From Candidatus Sabulitectum sp. (GTDB lineage: Bacteria > Fermentibacterota > Fermentibacteria > Fermentibacterales > JCC-6): 14,308 nucleotides of DNA. The number at the start of each line of letters is the position of its first letter. Position 1 is the first letter of the stretch. Below the pieces are notes generated by a model. That model made no database searches. It had not been told where the DNA came from and saw only the letters and a program-made list of their open reading frames with translations. The translations under genes were made by a program, and so were the position numbers. Below, one piece after another: positions 1 to 6,921 of the stretch. The stretch lies in assembly GCA_029934845.1 (NCBI GenBank), contig JAOZLN010000010.1:1-14308 (forward strand), given 5' to 3'.

Positions 1-14
1 AGATAAGACAAGCA

Positions 15-1022
15 TTGGATGCTGTAAGGTTGTACAAATTCTTTTCATCGGGTGAGAGACCGGAAGATACTTGTGCCGTGGAGGATCCTGTGGAATTGAT
101 AAGGAGCAGGCTGAGAGTCAGGCACTACTCGGAGAAAACCGTAAAAAGCTACAGCAACTGGTGCAGGAGGTACTTGGAATTCTGTTTATCAAGGGAGTTT
201 GATAAAGGGGCCGATCAGTCTTTCCGAGACTACATGACATACCTTGCATTGAATCGAAAAGTAGCGGCTTCAACCCAGAATCAGGCATTCAATTCAGTGC
301 TGTTTCTTTTTAGGAATGTTTGGAACCGGGAGCCAGCTGAAATTAATGGAGTGAGGGCCAAGCGACCTCAGAGATTGCCTGCGGTACTGTCTCGAGAGGA
401 AGTTTACAGAGTATTCAAGGAGGTTCGGGGCGTACCGGGGCTTGTTGTGCGAATGATCTATTCCGGGGGAATGCGTCTGAGCGAAGCTTTGTCTTTGAGG
501 ATACAGGACTGCAATTATGAGAACTGTTCAGTTGTTGTCCGCCAGGGTAAGGGTAATAAAGACAGGGTGACACTGCTGGGAAGAACGCTGTTACCTGACT
601 TAAGAGTTCATATTGAGAAGTTGAAGAATCGTTTCAGTGCAGAAAAAATACCGGTATTTCTGCCTGGAGCAATAGCCAGGAAATACCTGGGAGCGGGGCT
701 TCAGTGGCCTTGGCAGTTTGTTTTTCCGGGAACCGGCATATGCAATGATCCTGCTACCGGCAAATCATTGCGGTACCATATGCACCCCAGTGCTGTTCAA
801 CGGGAGATGAAAAGAGCTGTTAATGCTGCTGGAATATCTAAAAGGGCAACTGTTCACACTCTGCGTCACAGCTTTGCGACACACCTGCTCATGGCTGGAA
901 CAGATTTGTGTGAAATACAGGAGTTGCTGGGACACAAAAGCCTTGAGACCACAAGAGTGTATCTGCATGTGATGAAAGAGCTGAAACCGATTACCAGAAG
1001 TCCGTTGGATATGCTTGTTTGA
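15..1022 (+). CDS. intI: Integron-type tyrosine recombinase (IntI family integrase)
   Basis: This is a site-specific tyrosine recombinase that in integrons inserts and excises gene cassettes between attI and attC sites. The N-terminal SAM-like core-binding domain spans about residues 24-110 (RHYSEKTVKSY), and the catalytic domain follows. The catalytic set is visible: R154 in GGMRLSE, K179 in QGKGNKDR, H281 and R284 in HTLRHSF, H307 in LLGHK, and nucleophile Y316. The H-to-Y spacing of 35 matches integron integrases. Residues 216-270 (FLPGAIARKY, GLQWPWQFVFP, HPSAVQREMKRAV) form the extra insertion between patches II and III that separates IntI from XerC/D. The length of 335 aa is normal for IntI. 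The TTG at 15 has no clear ribosome site, and the frame is open to the left edge, so the true start could lie outside. The family call is secure; activity and the presence of an array are not shown. Confidence 0.9.
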   Translation: MDAVRLYKFFSSGERPEDTCAVEDPVELIRSRLRVRHYSEKTVKSYSNWCRRYLEFCLSREFDKGADQSFRDYMTYLALNRKVAASTQNQAFNSVLFLFRNVWNREPAEINGVRAKRPQRLPAVLSREEVYRVFKEVRGVPGLVVRMIYSGGMRLSEALSLRIQDCNYENCSVVVRQGKGNKDRVTLLGRTLLPDLRVHIEKLKNRFSAEKIPVFLPGAIARKYLGAGLQWPWQFVFPGTGICNDPATGKSLRYHMHPSAVQREMKRAVNAAGISKRATVHTLRHSFATHLLMAGTDLCEIQELLGHKSLETTRVYLHVMKELKPITRSPLDMLV

Positions 1023-1092
1023 GTGATTCAGCTCACATTCATCACTGTTTTGCATCTGATTTCATAATTAAGAATTTCCCCCCTGTATGTAT

Positions 1093-1123
1093 CACGGTAA
1101 TTTCTGTTCCGTGGAAAAACCAC
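1093..1123 (+). other. Overlapping hairpins in the intI-porin intergenic region
   Basis: CACGG (1093-1097) can pair with CCGTG (1109-1113), and GTGG (1111-1114) can pair with CCAC (1120-1123) around an AAAAA loop, so the two stems are mutually exclusive. A further weak stem, AGTGAT (1022-1027) with ATCACT (1041-1046) followed by GTTTT, sits at the intI stop and could be a poor terminator. No integron core site (GTTRRRY with a matching RYYYAAC) was found here. Function is unknown, and such short stems can occur by chance. Confidence 0.25.
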
Positions 1124-1141
1124 ACCAGGCCATTCAGGGTC

Positions 1142-1198
1142 TTAACAGTTCCTTAACAATTCCCAAATACTCTCTTAACAAGCCGATCTGATGTTACA
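1142..1198 (+). promoter_or_regulatory. Pho box: phased TTAACA repeats (PhoB/PhoP-type binding site)
   Basis: TTAACA occurs exactly at 1142-1147, 1153-1158 and 1175-1180. The first two start 11 bp apart and the third 22 bp later, leaving one degenerate slot at 1164 (CAAATA). A related GTTACA follows at 1193-1198, 18 bp after the third repeat and therefore off the 11-bp phase. Direct repeats of about 6 bp with 11-bp spacing are the known architecture of response-regulator sites of the PhoB/PhoP family, including TTAACA-like units in Bacillus and CTTAAC-like units in cyanobacteria. The array lies just upstream of a -10 element and of a porin-pst-phoU gene set, which is where a phosphate-starvation operator is expected. 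The regulator gene is not in this window. Confidence 0.8.
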
Positions 1199-1209
1199 CC
1201 TGTCGTCGG

Positions 1210-1217
1210 TATACAAT
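1210..1217 (+). promoter_or_regulatory. Probable -10 element of the pst operon promoter
   Basis: TATACAAT at 1210-1217 offers a sigma-70-type -10 (TATACA or TACAAT) about 35-42 bp upstream of the porin start. No good -35 hexamer lies 17 bp upstream. Instead the last TTACA-like repeat of the Pho box ends 11-13 bp upstream, as in activator-dependent Pho promoters where the box replaces the -35 element. The transcript would begin near 1223-1225. Confidence 0.55.
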
Positions 1218-1251
1218 CGATGACGGAACTGAAAGCGAAAGGGGTTTTCAA

Positions 1252-2298
1252 TTGCGTAACATCACGATCATGGCTTTGATCTTTGTTTCCGCAGCAATGG
1301 CCAGTGGTGAATTTTCTACAGGAGGTTCTGAACTTCTTCAGTTTAAGGGTTATGTGATCAGCACATTCAATACCTGCGGTGAGGAAGATGCAGATCCTGA
1401 TAACGGTTTCAGCGTTCTTGCAACCATCGAATGGTATCCACGGTTGAACGAGTGGGTTGACGCAAAGATCGCCTTCAAGTCTCAGCCGACAAAGTACACC
1501 GGTGATTTTGAAGACCTCAGTCTTACAACTGAAGACATCACAATAAACATGCACTTCAATGACATTGCCACATTTACAATGGGTCACTTCAAGAGACCTT
1601 TTGGTCACTGCTATACACGGTCAGGCAGCAGTATGTACTTCCGGGACCGGGCACAGCTGGCAGGCACATTCGGTGACTTCGGCAAGCGGGACATTGGTGG
1701 AAACCTGGCTTTGAGTTTTGGCCCTGCAGACATCGACCTTGCTTACACGAACGGTGCCGGAGACAACGAGCCGGAAGATGACAGCTACAAGAGCATCACA
1801 GCTCGAGCGGTAATTGAGCCAGTGCACGGTATCCAGATCGCCGGTGCCTTCGGCAGCTATTCAGAAGATGCTGACTCTACAGGCGAGACAACTGTTTCCG
1901 CCACAGCTCTGGACTTCTACACGGTTGTCAGCCAGCCTGTGAGTGAAACAGTAGAGCTTTCCTTTATTGGTGAATACATCACAGTCGGCGAACCAATGGA
2001 AGACAATTCAGACTGGACAGATGCAAACGGATATGCAGCCACTCTTCTAGCCAACTTTGACCTTCATGGAAACGTGCTTCAGGCAATAAGACCTGCTCTT
2101 CGTTACGAGAACAACAGCCCTGGATCTGCCGGTAGTGATGATCCGGAGGATGATGAGGGTGCAATTGACTTCTGTCTTAATCTGGACCTTTACAGCAACA
2201 GGAACACGGTACAGATCGGCATGCGCAATCACACATTCCAGAGTCAGGATGAAGACAGTTATACAGACATGTATTTCGGCTGGAGAATGAAGTTTTAA
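1252..2298 (+). CDS. Outer-membrane porin, Porin O/P-like (probable phosphate-responsive channel)
   Basis: A 348-aa beta-barrel protein of the outer membrane, likely a channel for phosphate or other anions. Residues 1-18 form a signal peptide (one Arg, then a hydrophobic stretch ending ASG). The mature part alternates hydrophobic and polar residues, has acidic Gly/Asp/Asn-rich loops, and contains MGHFKRPFG, which resembles the GQFK-PFG motif of the Porin O/P (OprP/OprO) family. It ends WRMKF, the terminal aromatic expected for barrel assembly. The TTG start is chosen because AAAGGGG (1238-1244) sits 7 bp upstream and because it supplies the basic n-region; the ATG at 1270 would lose it. It is the first gene after the Pho box and lies 24 bp before pstS, so phosphate-starvation expression is inferred. 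The substrate is not proven: mature OprP is longer, and its arginine ladder cannot be assigned here. Confidence 0.75.
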   Translation: MRNITIMALIFVSAAMASGEFSTGGSELLQFKGYVISTFNTCGEEDADPDNGFSVLATIEWYPRLNEWVDAKIAFKSQPTKYTGDFEDLSLTTEDITINMHFNDIATFTMGHFKRPFGHCYTRSGSSMYFRDRAQLAGTFGDFGKRDIGGNLALSFGPADIDLAYTNGAGDNEPEDDSYKSITARAVIEPVHGIQIAGAFGSYSEDADSTGETTVSATALDFYTVVSQPVSETVELSFIGEYITVGEPMEDNSDWTDANGYAATLLANFDLHGNVLQAIRPALRYENNSPGSAGSDDPEDDEGAIDFCLNLDLYSNRNTVQIGMRNHTFQSQDEDSYTDMYFGWRMKF

Positions 2299-2322
2299 CC
2301 ACAGTTATTCGAAAGGAATAAA

Positions 2323-3159
2323 ATGAAAAGAAACATATCAACAATGATCTTTCTGGCAGGACTGACCCTTATGGGAGCATGTGGCGAGCCAGGTGACGGA
2401 ACATCTGCAGGCACGGAATCAGGTGGAATTGTGGAGATCAGCGTGGTGGGCTCAACAACCGTTCAACCTCTTGCAGAGCTTCTTAGTGAATCTTATGAAG
2501 CAATTGATCCCAATGTTCTGGTTACCGTCAGTGGCGGTGGCAGCAGCGTTGGTGTAAAGAGTGCAGCAGAGCAGACAGCAGACATCGGCATGGCTTCAAG
2601 AGAGATAAAAGAGAGCGAGATCCAGGATTGCCCTGAGATAGTGGTCCACACCATCGCTCGTGATGGAATTGCAATTGTAGCAAATCCGGATATTGATGTT
2701 GATGAAATCACAATGGAACAGGCCAGAGAGATATTCTCTGGAGAGATCACTGACTGGAGTGAAGTAGGCGGAACGGCCGGAATGATCACTGTCGCTTCAC
2801 GGGAAGAGGGTTCCGGTACCAGGTCGGCTTTCGAGGATCTGGTAATGAATGATGCCCTTATCAGTGAAATGGCAATTCTTCAGCCTTCCAATGGTGCAAT
2901 TCGCACAACTGTTGCAACAACTCCCGGTTGCATTGCTTTTCTCAGCTTCGGATACCTGGATAGTAACACAAAGCCCATGGCTGTTGACGGTGCTCTTCCA
3001 ACAGCAGAGAACGTAAGTGCCGGCAGTTACCCTGTGGTACGACCTTTGAACATGGTGACTTATGGGGAGCCAACCGGTGCGGTGGCAGAGTGGCTTGACT
3101 TCATCGTTGGCGAAGACGGCCAGGCAATAGTAGCTGCAGAGGGCTACATACCCATCTAG
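2323..3159 (+). CDS. pstS: Phosphate ABC transporter substrate-binding lipoprotein PstS
   Basis: This is the periplasmic phosphate receptor of the high-affinity Pst ABC importer. The 278-aa protein starts with a lipoprotein signal ending MGAC, giving a lipidated Cys20; Met at -3 is a less usual lipobox residue. A Gly/Thr/Ser-rich linker follows. PstS-type phosphate-contact segments are visible: GSTTVQPL (43-50), GGGSSVGVKS (71-80), the DIGMASREIKE strand and loop (87-97), and the SGTR loop (164-167) after ASREEG. TPGCIAFLSFGYL (200-212) and the PLNMVTYG segment near the C-terminus are also typical. The start has AAAGGA (2312-2317) 5 bp upstream. It follows the porin by 24 bp and precedes pstC by 14 bp, so all are probably co-transcribed from the Pho-box promoter. 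Identification is firm. Confidence 0.95.
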   Translation: MKRNISTMIFLAGLTLMGACGEPGDGTSAGTESGGIVEISVVGSTTVQPLAELLSESYEAIDPNVLVTVSGGGSSVGVKSAAEQTADIGMASREIKESEIQDCPEIVVHTIARDGIAIVANPDIDVDEITMEQAREIFSGEITDWSEVGGTAGMITVASREEGSGTRSAFEDLVMNDALISEMAILQPSNGAIRTTVATTPGCIAFLSFGYLDSNTKPMAVDGALPTAENVSAGSYPVVRPLNMVTYGEPTGAVAEWLDFIVGEDGQAIVAAEGYIPI

Positions 3160-3173
3160 GCAGGGAGAAATAA

Positions 3174-4070
3174 ATGACTTCCGGAAGCCGGCGAACAGGA
3201 TTGGAAAAGACCATGAAGACGGTTTTGCTTGTGTCCGCACTTGCATCGCTGCTGATCGTACTTCTCATCTTTATTTTCACCATGAAAGGGGCATTGCCGG
3301 CGTTCCGGGAGCTGGGTGTCTGGGAAATGCTCTCTGGTACTACCTGGAGACCCGGCAATGGCGAGTTCGGTATTCTGGCCATGATAGCAGGAAGTGGCCT
3401 TGTTACTTTCGGGGCAGTACTGATTGGCGTTCCTCTTGCACTGGGTACTGCGGTATTTCTTTCGGAGATCGCTCCAGGTTGGATAGTAAAAATAGTTAGA
3501 CCTTCTATTGAATTACTTGCTGGAATCCCATCTGTTGTTTACGGACTGTTCGGCATGGTGGTTCTTGTTCCTCTTGTGAGAGAGATACCCGCGCCTGGGA
3601 ATGCCGGGTTTGGCCTGCTGTCTGCCTCAATAGTTCTTGCAGTAATGGTTCTGCCAACAATTGCCAGCATCTCGGAGTTCGCCATCAGAAGTGTTCCCGG
3701 AGGGTACAGGGAAGGTTCACTTGCTCTTGGGGCTACAAAGTGGGAAACGGTTTCCAGGGTTCTGATCCCCGCAGCAAGACCTGGAATCATCAGCGCAGTG
3801 GTTCTTGGCCTGGGTAGAGCACTTGGCGAAACAATAGCGATGATAATGGTAATAGGTAACTCGGTTATTCTTCCTGCTGCTATTACAGGTAATCCCCTCA
3901 GCATCTTTTTGAGCAGAGCAAGAACTTTAACAGGCAACATTGCCGTTGAGATATCCTATGCAACGGGAGTTCATGAGAGTGCGCTGTTTGCCACCGGAGT
4001 GGTTCTTTTTGTTCTGATAATGCTGGTTAACAGCTCAGCGGGATTTCTTTTAAAAAGGGGAGCTCGCTGA
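3174..4070 (+). CDS. pstC: Phosphate ABC transporter permease PstC
   Basis: One of the two inner-membrane permease subunits that form the phosphate pathway with PstA. The 298-aa protein has about six hydrophobic segments: roughly residues 14-37, 67-95, 112-135, 148-168, 200-228 and 270-293. The cytoplasmic EAA loop that docks on the ATPase is at about 177-204 (GYREGSLALGATKWE, ending LIPAARPGI). It is followed by the conserved GRALGETIAMIMVIGN segment characteristic of PstC. AGGGAGA (3162-3168) lies 5 bp before the ATG. The last base of its TGA is the first base of the pstA start, a TGATG arrangement that suggests translational coupling. Nothing is missing compared with the family. Confidence 0.95.
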   Translation: MTSGSRRTGLEKTMKTVLLVSALASLLIVLLIFIFTMKGALPAFRELGVWEMLSGTTWRPGNGEFGILAMIAGSGLVTFGAVLIGVPLALGTAVFLSEIAPGWIVKIVRPSIELLAGIPSVVYGLFGMVVLVPLVREIPAPGNAGFGLLSASIVLAVMVLPTIASISEFAIRSVPGGYREGSLALGATKWETVSRVLIPAARPGIISAVVLGLGRALGETIAMIMVIGNSVILPAAITGNPLSIFLSRARTLTGNIAVEISYATGVHESALFATGVVLFVLIMLVNSSAGFLLKRGAR

Positions 4071-4918
4071 TGAACAAAAGGAACTTTTCCCAGAATATGG
4101 CATTCGGGATGTTCTGGCTTGCTGGAATTGTTTCGGTACTGATAATGGCATTTGTGGTGGGTTACATAATGGTTAAAGGGCTGCCGGGGATCAGCCTTGA
4201 CTTTTTTACCACATCACCTCGCGGGGGCCTTTCCTGTGATGGTGGCATCTACTCAACCATCGTTACCACATTCTATATGATTGTTGTGACATTAGTATTC
4301 GCTACGCCCCTTGGGGTGGGAACAGCTATATACTTAACAGAGTATTCAAGCAATACAGATAACAGGGTTGCTGGCAGAATGGTGAGCATCGCAAGGTTTG
4401 GAGTGGATACCCTTGCAGGTGTTCCTTCAATAATCTTTGGTTTGTTCGGCTATGCTTTGTTTGTCACTGCAATGAATCTTGGATTCTCTATTCTTTCCGC
4501 TTCCCTTGCCGGAGCCTGTTTGATAATTCCTGTGATCATCAGAACAACAGAAGAGGCATTAAAGGCAGTGCCTGCCGGCTACAGAGAGGGATCTCTTGCC
4601 CTTGGTGCCAACCGATGGGAAACCACTTGGAAGGTTGTTCTTCCAGCAGCACTCAGAGGGATCTCAACAGGTATTCTGCTAAGCGCGGGACGCATAGTAA
4701 GCGAAACCGCCATTTTCTTCGTAACACTTGGAGGCAGCTACAGAGTTCCTCACTCTTTGATGTCAGGTGGAAGAACCATGGCCCTTCATGTTTACTATCT
4801 GGCTATGGAAACAAGAGCCTTCGACAAGGCAATGTCTACTGCAGCAGTTCTGGTGGCTTTGATCATAATTATGAATCTTGCTATCAATATGGTTACCAAT
4901 AAGATCGCAGCAAAATAG
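4070..4918 (+). CDS. pstA: Phosphate ABC transporter permease PstA
   Basis: The second permease subunit, pairing with PstC in the inner membrane. The 282-aa protein has about six transmembrane segments: about 12-36, 61-90, 112-136, 141-160, 197-221 and 256-275. Its own EAA loop (GYREGSLALGANRWE, from about residue 170) is followed by LPAALRGISTGILLS and GRIVSETA, typical of PstA. The first periplasmic loop has TSPRGGLSCDGGIYSTI, matching the family's SP-GGI motif. The start overlaps the pstC stop by one base and has AAGGGG shortly upstream. The stop is 8 bp before the pstB GTG. The product is complete. Confidence 0.95.
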   Translation: MNKRNFSQNMAFGMFWLAGIVSVLIMAFVVGYIMVKGLPGISLDFFTTSPRGGLSCDGGIYSTIVTTFYMIVVTLVFATPLGVGTAIYLTEYSSNTDNRVAGRMVSIARFGVDTLAGVPSIIFGLFGYALFVTAMNLGFSILSASLAGACLIIPVIIRTTEEALKAVPAGYREGSLALGANRWETTWKVVLPAALRGISTGILLSAGRIVSETAIFFVTLGGSYRVPHSLMSGGRTMALHVYYLAMETRAFDKAMSTAAVLVALIIIMNLAINMVTNKIAAK

Positions 4919-4926
4919 TAACAGGG

Positions 4927-5709
4927 GTGAATGAATTGGAGAATGAAACAACAAGGATGAGCACAGAGGACTACAGTCTTTATTACGGTAAATTTAAGGC
5001 ACTGAACAGCATAAACATCGAGATACCATCAAACAGAATTACTGCATTCATCGGACCCTCAGGATGTGGAAAGAGTACCTTTCTCAGAAGCTTTAACAGA
5101 ATGAACGATCTTATTCCCGGCGTTACAACTACTGGTACAGTGAACCTTGATGGTAGAGATGTTGCCAGGGAAGATGTAGTGAAGCTTCGAAAGAAAGTGG
5201 GTATGGTTTTTCAGAGACCCAACCCCTTTCCAAAATCAATTTTTGATAATGTTGCTTACGGACCCAGACTTCACGGGCTAAAAAACCGCTCTGAACTTGC
5301 TGTTCTTGTGGAGAAAAGCTTGCGACAGGCTGCCATATGGGAAGAGGTTAAAGATGATCTGCAGAAGTCGGGTATGTCGCTTTCCGGTGGACAGCAGCAG
5401 AGACTTTGCATAGCCAGAGCAATTGCTGTAGAGCCTGAGGTAATTCTTATGGATGAGCCGGCGTCAGCACTTGATCCGGTAGCTACTCTGAAAATTGAAG
5501 AACTGATGAATGAACTGAAAAAAAACTACACAATTGCAATTGTTACACACAATATGCAGCAGGCCGGGAGGGTAAGCGATTACACAGCATTCATGCTTAC
5601 CGATCAGAACCGTGCAGGGAACCTGATCGAGTTCGGGGCAACGAAACAGATATTCACTACCCCTGTGAACTCAAGAACCGAAGACTATATAAGCGGCCGG
5701 TTTGGCTGA
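4927..5709 (+). CDS. pstB: Phosphate ABC transporter ATP-binding protein PstB
   Basis: The cytoplasmic ATPase that powers PstCA. In order: an A-loop region around SLYYGKFKAL (17-26), Walker A GPSGCGKST (43-51), Q-loop Q96 in MVFQRPNPFPKSI, signature LSGGQQQR (152-159), Walker B VILMDEP (172-178), the D-loop SALD, and switch His208 in VTHNMQQA. The sequence FQRPNPFP-SI-DN is diagnostic of PstB among ABC ATPases, and 260 aa is the usual length. The start is uncertain: GTG 4927 overlaps its own AGGGG, and ATG 4957 has AAGG directly adjacent; family alignment favours neither strongly. It lies 8 bp after pstA, and phoU follows within 13 bp. Confidence 0.95.
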   Translation: MNELENETTRMSTEDYSLYYGKFKALNSINIEIPSNRITAFIGPSGCGKSTFLRSFNRMNDLIPGVTTTGTVNLDGRDVAREDVVKLRKKVGMVFQRPNPFPKSIFDNVAYGPRLHGLKNRSELAVLVEKSLRQAAIWEEVKDDLQKSGMSLSGGQQQRLCIARAIAVEPEVILMDEPASALDPVATLKIEELMNELKKNYTIAIVTHNMQQAGRVSDYTAFMLTDQNRAGNLIEFGATKQIFTTPVNSRTEDYISGRFG

Positions 5710-5722
5710 CAGGAGGGTAATA

Positions 5723-6376
5723 ATGAGCAGAGACAGTTTTGACAGAGAACTTCATGCGGTGAAAGGGAATCTTTTCCATGTAACAGAAGAGGTCAGAAAG
5801 AATCTTTCCGCGTCTGTGAAGTATCTGGAGAATAGAGATATGCAGGGTGCATCCATGATAATAGAATCCGATGAGATCATAAATCTGAAATGTCTTGAGA
5901 TAGAAGAGCAGTGCCTGAATATCATAGCAACACAGCAGCCTGTTGCTACAGATCTGAGGCTTTTGTTTTCCATCCTGCAGATATCCACCGAGATCGAACG
6001 GATCGGTGATTATGCAAAGGGAATAGCCAGGATCAGCCAGAAGATCGGGCCTGGTAAACTGATAAAGCCTCTTCTAAGTATCCCAAGAATGGAGGAGATC
6101 GCAAACGAAATGCTGGACGATGCGATTCGCGCGTTTACCGAAGATGATGAGAAGGCAGCCAGAGAAATTCCTGCAAGAGATCTTCAGATCGATATACTCT
6201 ACAACCAGGTTCACAGGGAACTGCTAACCTTTATCATGGAAAAACCATCGAATATTGAACAGACAATGATGCTGGACTGGGTAGCCCACAATATCGAGCG
6301 TGTAGGGGATAGAGTAGTGAACATATGTGAACGGGTGATATTTACTGTCACCGGCATTTCTGTTGACCTGAACTGA
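5723..6376 (+). CDS. phoU: Phosphate-specific transport accessory/regulatory protein PhoU
   Basis: PhoU links the Pst transporter to the PhoR-type sensor kinase and represses the Pho response when phosphate is plentiful. From the ATG at 5723 the protein is 217 aa, all alpha-helical, with two three-helix PhoU repeats (about 1-110 and 115-217). Each repeat carries the metal-cluster motif ExxxD: E92-IGD96 (TEIERIGDYAKGI) and E192-VGD196 (HNIERVGDRVVNICE). I chose ATG 5723 because a perfect AGGAGG (5711-5716) sits 6 bp upstream. The longer TTG frame from 5702 adds seven residues and overlaps pstB without its own site. It is the last gene before a hairpin. Cytoplasmic, acting at the membrane. Confidence 0.93.
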   Translation: MSRDSFDRELHAVKGNLFHVTEEVRKNLSASVKYLENRDMQGASMIIESDEIINLKCLEIEEQCLNIIATQQPVATDLRLLFSILQISTEIERIGDYAKGIARISQKIGPGKLIKPLLSIPRMEEIANEMLDDAIRAFTEDDEKAAREIPARDLQIDILYNQVHRELLTFIMEKPSNIEQTMMLDWVAHNIERVGDRVVNICERVIFTVTGISVDLN

Positions 6377-6409
6377 TCGACCCGCGCCTGCCCTCCGGGT
6401 TTGCGGGCG

Positions 6410-6446
6410 AACCGGCACATGGATTCACCCCCTGTGTGCCGGTTTT
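6410..6446 (+). terminator. Probable intrinsic terminator of the pst-phoU operon
   Basis: AACCGGCACA (6410-6419) is the exact reverse complement of the downstream arm ending at 6444 (TGTGCCGGTT, 6435-6444), separated by 15 bases and followed by a short run of four T (6443-6446). It lies 34 bp after the phoU stop. The T-tract is short, so termination may be incomplete. A second GC-rich stem, CCCGC (6381-6385) with GCGGG (6403-6407), stands just upstream. Confidence 0.55.
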
Positions 6447-6457
6447 GCAAATGGAAC

Positions 6458-6485
6458 TTTGATCACAAGCCGGGGTATATATATA
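6458..6485 (+). promoter_or_regulatory. Possible promoter for the aquaporin-fragment/arsC unit
   Basis: TTTGAT (6458-6463) and a TATATATATA run (6476-6485) can be read as -35 and -10 elements with a 16-bp spacer if TATATA at 6480 is used. It lies directly after the phoU terminator-like hairpin. The -35 match is partial, and alternating TA runs match -10 elements easily, so this is tentative. Confidence 0.3.
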
Positions 6486-6495
6486 CGAAGGCAGG

Positions 6496-6508
6496 CAGGT
6501 AAGACCTG
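6496..6508. promoter_or_regulatory. Short palindrome CAGGT-AAG-ACCTG, possible operator
   Basis: A perfect 5+5 inverted repeat with a 3-bp centre lies about 11 bp after the possible -10 run. That is a position where a repressor such as an ArsR-type regulator could act. No regulator gene is present in the window, and the site does not match a consensus I can name, so the operator reading is speculative. The surrounding 6509-6663 holds no recognisable gene; its reading frame is open but the sequence resembles no family. Confidence 0.2.
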
Positions 6509-6663
6509 TGCTTCATCCGGTTATTCCGGTCATACATCCCTCCTCACCGGCGTACTCTGAAATATCGGGGTGCGCCGGTTCGATTTCAGTTAACGCGAAA
6601 TTAGCAAACAACTTCGATTGTAGCAAAGTTGGTACCGGTTTTCTTTTTTGCAGGGGAGGTGTT

Positions 6664-6921
6664 TTGAAAGCTGACAGACTGCTGGCAGAAGGAATGGTTG
6701 CCCTGGAAGCCATGATGGGAGGCCCTGTATCCGGCGCATCAATGAATCCTGCCCGTTCAATTGGCCCCGCTCTTGTATCAGGGCAGCTTCGGCATCTGTG
6801 GATCTGTATTCTGGCCCCGATTACAGGTATGTTTCTGGCACACCCTACATGCAGATGGATACAGGGTAATGAATGCTGCCATGTGCGAACTAAGGAGCGA
6901 GGTCTGAAAGATGAAGGCTAA
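6664..6921 (+). pseudogene. 5'-truncated aquaporin (MIP family), C-terminal half only
   Basis: The translated sequence matches the end of a bacterial aquaporin: MVALEAMMGGPVSGASMNPA carries the second NPA box with the pore-lining Arg just after it (NPAR), followed by SIGPALVSG and a final membrane helix (HLWICILAPITGMFLA). Intact aquaporins have about 230 aa, six membrane helices and two NPA boxes. Here the first NPA half-helix and helices 1-4 are missing, and nothing similar was found in any frame of 6377-6663. The same frame is open back to 6508, but residues before 6664 do not resemble the family. A GGGGAGG (6653-6659) before TTG 6664 could still start an 85-aa product. The 3' end overlaps arsC by 11 bp. 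Aquaporin-arsC pairs are known (AqpS of Sinorhizobium, which lets arsenite leave the cell), so this is probably a decayed version. Confidence 0.72.

Noticed and set aside
1023..1141. Possible attI/attC site beside the integrase
   Set aside because: Short stems exist (1093-1123), but no GTTRRRY core paired with RYYYAAC and no long imperfect palindrome was found.
1153..1608. Long minus-strand reading frame opposite the porin start
   Set aside because: It runs antisense through the Pho box and the porin signal peptide, has no family resemblance, and is explained by codon bias on the other strand.
2797..3246. 149-codon minus-strand frame opposite pstS/pstC
   Set aside because: A shadow of two confidently identified genes; no ribosome site or motif.
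4615..4902. 95-codon plus-strand frame inside pstA
   Set aside because: Lies wholly within the PstA EAA loop and last helices in another frame; low-complexity Ser/Arg composition.
6572..6631. GGTTCGATT resembling a tRNA T-loop, and CAACTT...AAGTTG resembling part of an attC
   Set aside because: The T-stem does not pair and no acceptor, D or anticodon arms surround it. The 6-bp stem lacks integron core boxes.
6508..6663. N-terminal extension of the aquaporin fragment as a real protein part
   Set aside because: The frame is open, but residues 1-52 contain no membrane helix or aquaporin motif, and a better ribosome site lies just before TTG 6664.
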